Assembly: GCA_027061805.1 (NCBI GenBank)
Contig: JAMOWA010000046.1
Location: forward strand, 1-34,060
Source of the DNA: Thermoanaerobaculia bacterium
GTDB taxonomy: Bacteria; Acidobacteriota; Thermoanaerobaculia; Thermoanaerobaculales; Sulfomarinibacteraceae
Length of the DNA stretch: 34,060 nucleotides
Direction: 5' to 3'
Shown in pieces: positions 31,679 through 34,060 of this stretch. Below the pieces are notes generated by a model. It was given only the letters and a program-made list of their open reading frames with translations. It was not told where the DNA came from and did no database searches. Position 1 is the first letter of the stretch; each line of letters starts with the position of its first letter. The position numbers and the translations under genes are program-made.

Positions 31679-32730
31679 CGACCGGAAGGACCCTCGCCGA
31701 GCTCGGGAGACTCCTGGGTGCCGAGGTGGTGGGTGATCCCACCCTTGCCATCCTGGGCGTGGCACCGCTGGAGGAGGCGCGCCCGGACGAGCTTTCCTTC
31801 CTCCACAACCCCAAGTACGTCTCGGTGGCGAGGGCGAGCCGGGCCGGAGCGGTCATCGTCCCGGACCCGGCTCTCCTCCCGGGCCGGAACCTCCTGGTGC
31901 ACCCCCATCCCTATCTGGTCCACGCCAGGGCCCTGGCCCTGTTCTTCCCGGAGGCGGAGCCGGAGGAGGGCATCCACCCGACGGCCGTGGTGGATGCCAC
32001 GGCGGAGCTGGCCGAGGGGGTGTCCGTCGGTCCCTGGACCGTGGTGGGACCGGAATGCCGGATCGGAAGTGGCACGGTCCTCGGTGCGGGGGTGGTCCTT
32101 GGCCGGCAGGTGGAGATCGGCGACGAGTGCCGCCTGCATCCTCATGTTGTCGTTCTCGACCGGTGCCGGATCGGCAACCGGTGCATCCTGCAACCCGGCG
32201 TGGTCGTGGGGGGGGACGGGTTCGGCTATGCCACGGTGAATGGCGTGCACCACAAGGTTCCGCAGGTGGGCATCGCGGTGCTCGAGGACGATGTGGAGGT
32301 GGGTGCCAACACCTGCATCGACAGGGGTGCGCTCCGTGAGACGCGGATCGCACGCGGTACCAAGATCGACAACCTGGTCCAGGTGGCCCACAACGTCACC
32401 ATCGGGGAGGGCTCGCTGATCGTGGCCCTGGTTGGCCTTGGCGGTTCCACCAGGATCGGTGAACATGCAGTGCTGGGTGGCCAGGTAGGGACCGCGGGGC
32501 ACCTCACCATCGGGGACGGCGCCATCGTGTCTGGCAGGGCCGGTGTGATCAAGGACGTGCCCCCGGGGGCGTTCTACGGAGGGTTCCCCGCCCGGCCCCA
32601 CAGAGAGTGGCTGAAGGGCCTCGCCGAGCAGCGGAAGATCCCTGGACTCCTGGAACGGGTGGCCCGGCTCGAACACCGGCTGGCGGAACTCGAAGCACGA
32701 TCGGATGGTGGAGATGACGACAAACAATGA
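31675..32730 (+). CDS. lpxD: UDP-3-O-acylglucosamine N-acyltransferase LpxD
   Basis: LpxD adds the second acyl chain (N-linked) to UDP-3-O-acylglucosamine in lipid A synthesis, using acyl-ACP. The N-terminal uridine-binding domain covers about residues 1-100. The left-handed beta-helix then follows, with hexapeptide repeats. His239 in VAHN is the catalytic base and falls at the same number as in E. coli. GGDGFGY (179-185) is the conserved substrate loop. A short C-terminal helix ends the protein at residue 351. The GTG overlaps the skp stop as GTGA; the ribosome-binding site is weak, which points to coupled translation. It overlaps fabZ by 26 bp. Confidence 0.95.
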   Translation: MTTGRTLAELGRLLGAEVVGDPTLAILGVAPLEEARPDELSFLHNPKYVSVARASRAGAVIVPDPALLPGRNLLVHPHPYLVHARALALFFPEAEPEEGIHPTAVVDATAELAEGVSVGPWTVVGPECRIGSGTVLGAGVVLGRQVEIGDECRLHPHVVVLDRCRIGNRCILQPGVVVGGDGFGYATVNGVHHKVPQVGIAVLEDDVEVGANTCIDRGALRETRIARGTKIDNLVQVAHNVTIGEGSLIVALVGLGGSTRIGEHAVLGGQVGTAGHLTIGDGAIVSGRAGVIKDVPPGAFYGGFPARPHREWLKGLAEQRKIPGLLERVARLEHRLAELEARSDGGDDDKQ

Positions 32731-33154
32731 GGTTGAGAACATCCTGAAGGCGTTGCCGCACCGTTACCCCTTCCTGCTCGTGGACCGGGTGCTCGAGCAG
32801 ACCGGCACGACCATCACGGTCCTCAAGAACGTCACCATCAACGAGCCCTTCTTCCAGGGGCACTTTCCCGAGGCCCCGGTCATGCCCGGCGTTCTCATCG
32901 TGGAGGCCATGGCCCAGGCGGGTGGTTGCCTTCTGTTCTGCCACATCGGGGACCGCACCGACAAGCTGCTGTACTTCAGCGGCATCGACAACTGCCGTTT
33001 CCGCCGGCCCGTGGTCCCCGGGGACCAGCTGATCCTGGAGGTCGAGGTGAAGACCATCAAGCGGAACTTTGCCAAGCTTCACGGGCGGGCCACGGTGGAC
33101 GGGGAGCTCGCCTGCGAGGCCGACCTGATCTCGGCGGTGGTGGACCGGCCATGA
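32705..33154 (+). CDS. fabZ: 3-hydroxyacyl-ACP dehydratase FabZ
   Basis: FabZ dehydrates 3-hydroxyacyl-ACP in fatty acid elongation and competes with LpxA for the same substrate, which explains its usual place between lpxD and lpxA. The hot-dog fold signature [11 protein letters not shown] is at 19-29. His53 (in GHFP) and Glu67 (in VEAMAQ) form the active-site pair. At 149 residues it is typical. I list the ATG at 32705, but the ATG at 32714 (MTTNNE) is also possible; neither has an ideally spaced ribosome-binding site. The gene overlaps lpxD by up to 26 bp and lpxA by 4 bp. Confidence 0.95.
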   Translation: MVEMTTNNEVENILKALPHRYPFLLVDRVLEQTGTTITVLKNVTINEPFFQGHFPEAPVMPGVLIVEAMAQAGGCLLFCHIGDRTDKLLYFSGIDNCRFRRPVVPGDQLILEVEVKTIKRNFAKLHGRATVDGELACEADLISAVVDRP

Positions 33155-33945
33155 GCGCGGCGACCATCCATCCCACGGCGATCGTGGATGAGGGAGCGAG
33201 CCTCGGTGCGGGGACCACCGTCGGGCCGTACACGGTCATCGAGGCCGGGGTCGAGGTGGGCGAGGGCTGCACCATCGGCCCCTTCTGCCGCTTCTCGGGC
33301 CCGACCCGGGTGGGGCCGGAGAACACGTTCGAGAGCCACTGCTCCATCGGCGCTCCACCCCAGGACCTCAAGTACGACGGCGAGCCCACCCGGCTCGAGA
33401 TCGGCAGCGGCAACGTGTTCCGCGAGTTCGTGACGATCCACCGGGGGACCTCCGGAGGCGGGGGACTCACCCGGATCGGCGATGGCAACCTCTTCATGGT
33501 CTACGCGCATGTGGCCCACGACTGCCTCGTCGGGTCCACCACCATCTTCGCCAACAACGCCACCCTGGCGGGGCACGTGGAGGTCGGAGACCACGCGGTC
33601 ATCGGTGCATTCTCCGCGGTGCACCAGTTCTGCCGGGTGGGGTCCCACGCCTTCCTGGGCGGGTTCACCGTGGCCACCAAGGACTGCCTTCCGTTCATGC
33701 GGACGGTGGGCTCCCGGCCCGCCCGCTGCTTCGGTCCGAACTCCATCGGCCTGGAAAGGAAGGGCTTCGACGAGGATCGACGGCGTGCCCTGAAGCGTGC
33801 CTGGAGGCACCTTCACAACCCGAAGATCCCCACGGCCGAGGCCATCGGGCTCATCGAGGAGGAGCTCGGTGACCGGCCCGACGTGAGGCTCCTTCTGGAC
33901 TTCCTGAAATCGGCGGAACGCGGCGCCATCCTGTCACGGGGGTAG
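33151..33945 (+). CDS. lpxA: UDP-N-acetylglucosamine 3-O-acyltransferase LpxA
   Basis: LpxA starts lipid A synthesis by moving a 3-hydroxyacyl chain from ACP to UDP-GlcNAc. The first ~190 residues are hexapeptide repeats of a left-handed beta-helix. His123 in AHVAHDC corresponds to the catalytic His125 of E. coli. The helical C-terminal domain (about 195-264) is complete. At 264 residues the length is standard. The ATG overlaps the fabZ stop as ATGA. It is the last gene of the cluster inside the window; the downstream 115 bp are low-complexity DNA, so lpxI or lpxB, if linked, would lie beyond the window end. Confidence 0.96.
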   Translation: MSAATIHPTAIVDEGASLGAGTTVGPYTVIEAGVEVGEGCTIGPFCRFSGPTRVGPENTFESHCSIGAPPQDLKYDGEPTRLEIGSGNVFREFVTIHRGTSGGGGLTRIGDGNLFMVYAHVAHDCLVGSTTIFANNATLAGHVEVGDHAVIGAFSAVHQFCRVGSHAFLGGFTVATKDCLPFMRTVGSRPARCFGPNSIGLERKGFDEDRRRALKRAWRHLHNPKIPTAEAIGLIEEELGDRPDVRLLLDFLKSAERGAILSRG

Positions 33946-33966
33946 GGCCCCCGCCCGGTGGGGACG

Positions 33967-34056
33967 TTAGGGTGTCAGGGCGTCGGGGTGTTCCTGTCTG
34001 CGGGCTGGAGGGGGAGCAGAGACGCAGGGGAGCAGGGGGGCAGGGGAGCGGGGGAG
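33967..34056. repeat. Low-complexity G-rich intergenic repeat
   Basis: The stretch starts with phased GGGTGTC, GGGCGTC, GGGTGTT-like units (33969-33992). It continues with purine-rich units of the form GGGGAGC (about 34008-34056). It resembles the degenerate short repeats around leuS and looks non-coding. It continues to the window end. Confidence 0.6.
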
Positions 34057-34060
34057 AACG

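Overview
The window is a GC-rich chromosomal segment of housekeeping genes from a Gram-negative (diderm) bacterium that makes lipid A: BamA, Skp, LpxD, FabZ, LpxA and a Lol lipoprotein exporter are all present. The mix (PyrR-led pyr genes, five-domain S1 protein, ClpC next to bamA, a Ser/Thr kinase with TPR-like repeats, a long KamA-family protein) best suits Acidobacteriota or a related deep lineage. That placement is inference, since no rRNA marker is present. I see no tRNA, rRNA, CRISPR array, transposase or phage gene.

Layout. 1-3.8 kb: queF, then pyrR-pyrB-pyrC plus a small unknown gene, with a structured leader before pyrR. 3.9-6.5 kb: single genes rpsA, dtd and rubrerythrin. 6.5-9.1 kb: a gene-poor stretch, a KamA-family radical SAM gene, and a convergent ArfB-like rescue factor. 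9.4-15 kb: leuS, sppA and a degenerate nucleotidyltransferase-like gene. 15-19.9 kb, minus strand: a thiolase and a 1136-residue Ser/Thr kinase. 20-22.9 kb: a membrane glycosyltransferase-like protein and an RluB-type pseudouridine synthase. 22.9-34 kb: one tightly overlapping cluster, lysS-lolC/E-lolD-clpC-bamA-skp-lpxD-fabZ-lpxA, that combines lysyl-tRNA synthesis, lipoprotein sorting, proteolysis, outer-membrane protein assembly and lipid A synthesis.

The least expected signals are these. (1) Two copies of a ~170-177 bp element with terminal inverted repeats, each abutting a TAG stop codon. (2) At least nine tandem repeats in the kinase with an exact 46-residue period. (3) A recurring extended -10 promoter pattern (TGnTAnnnT), in several cases 6-7 nt from the start codon, which predicts leaderless mRNAs. 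(4) A promoter for clpC embedded in the lolD coding sequence. (5) A pyr leader with mutually exclusive hairpins.
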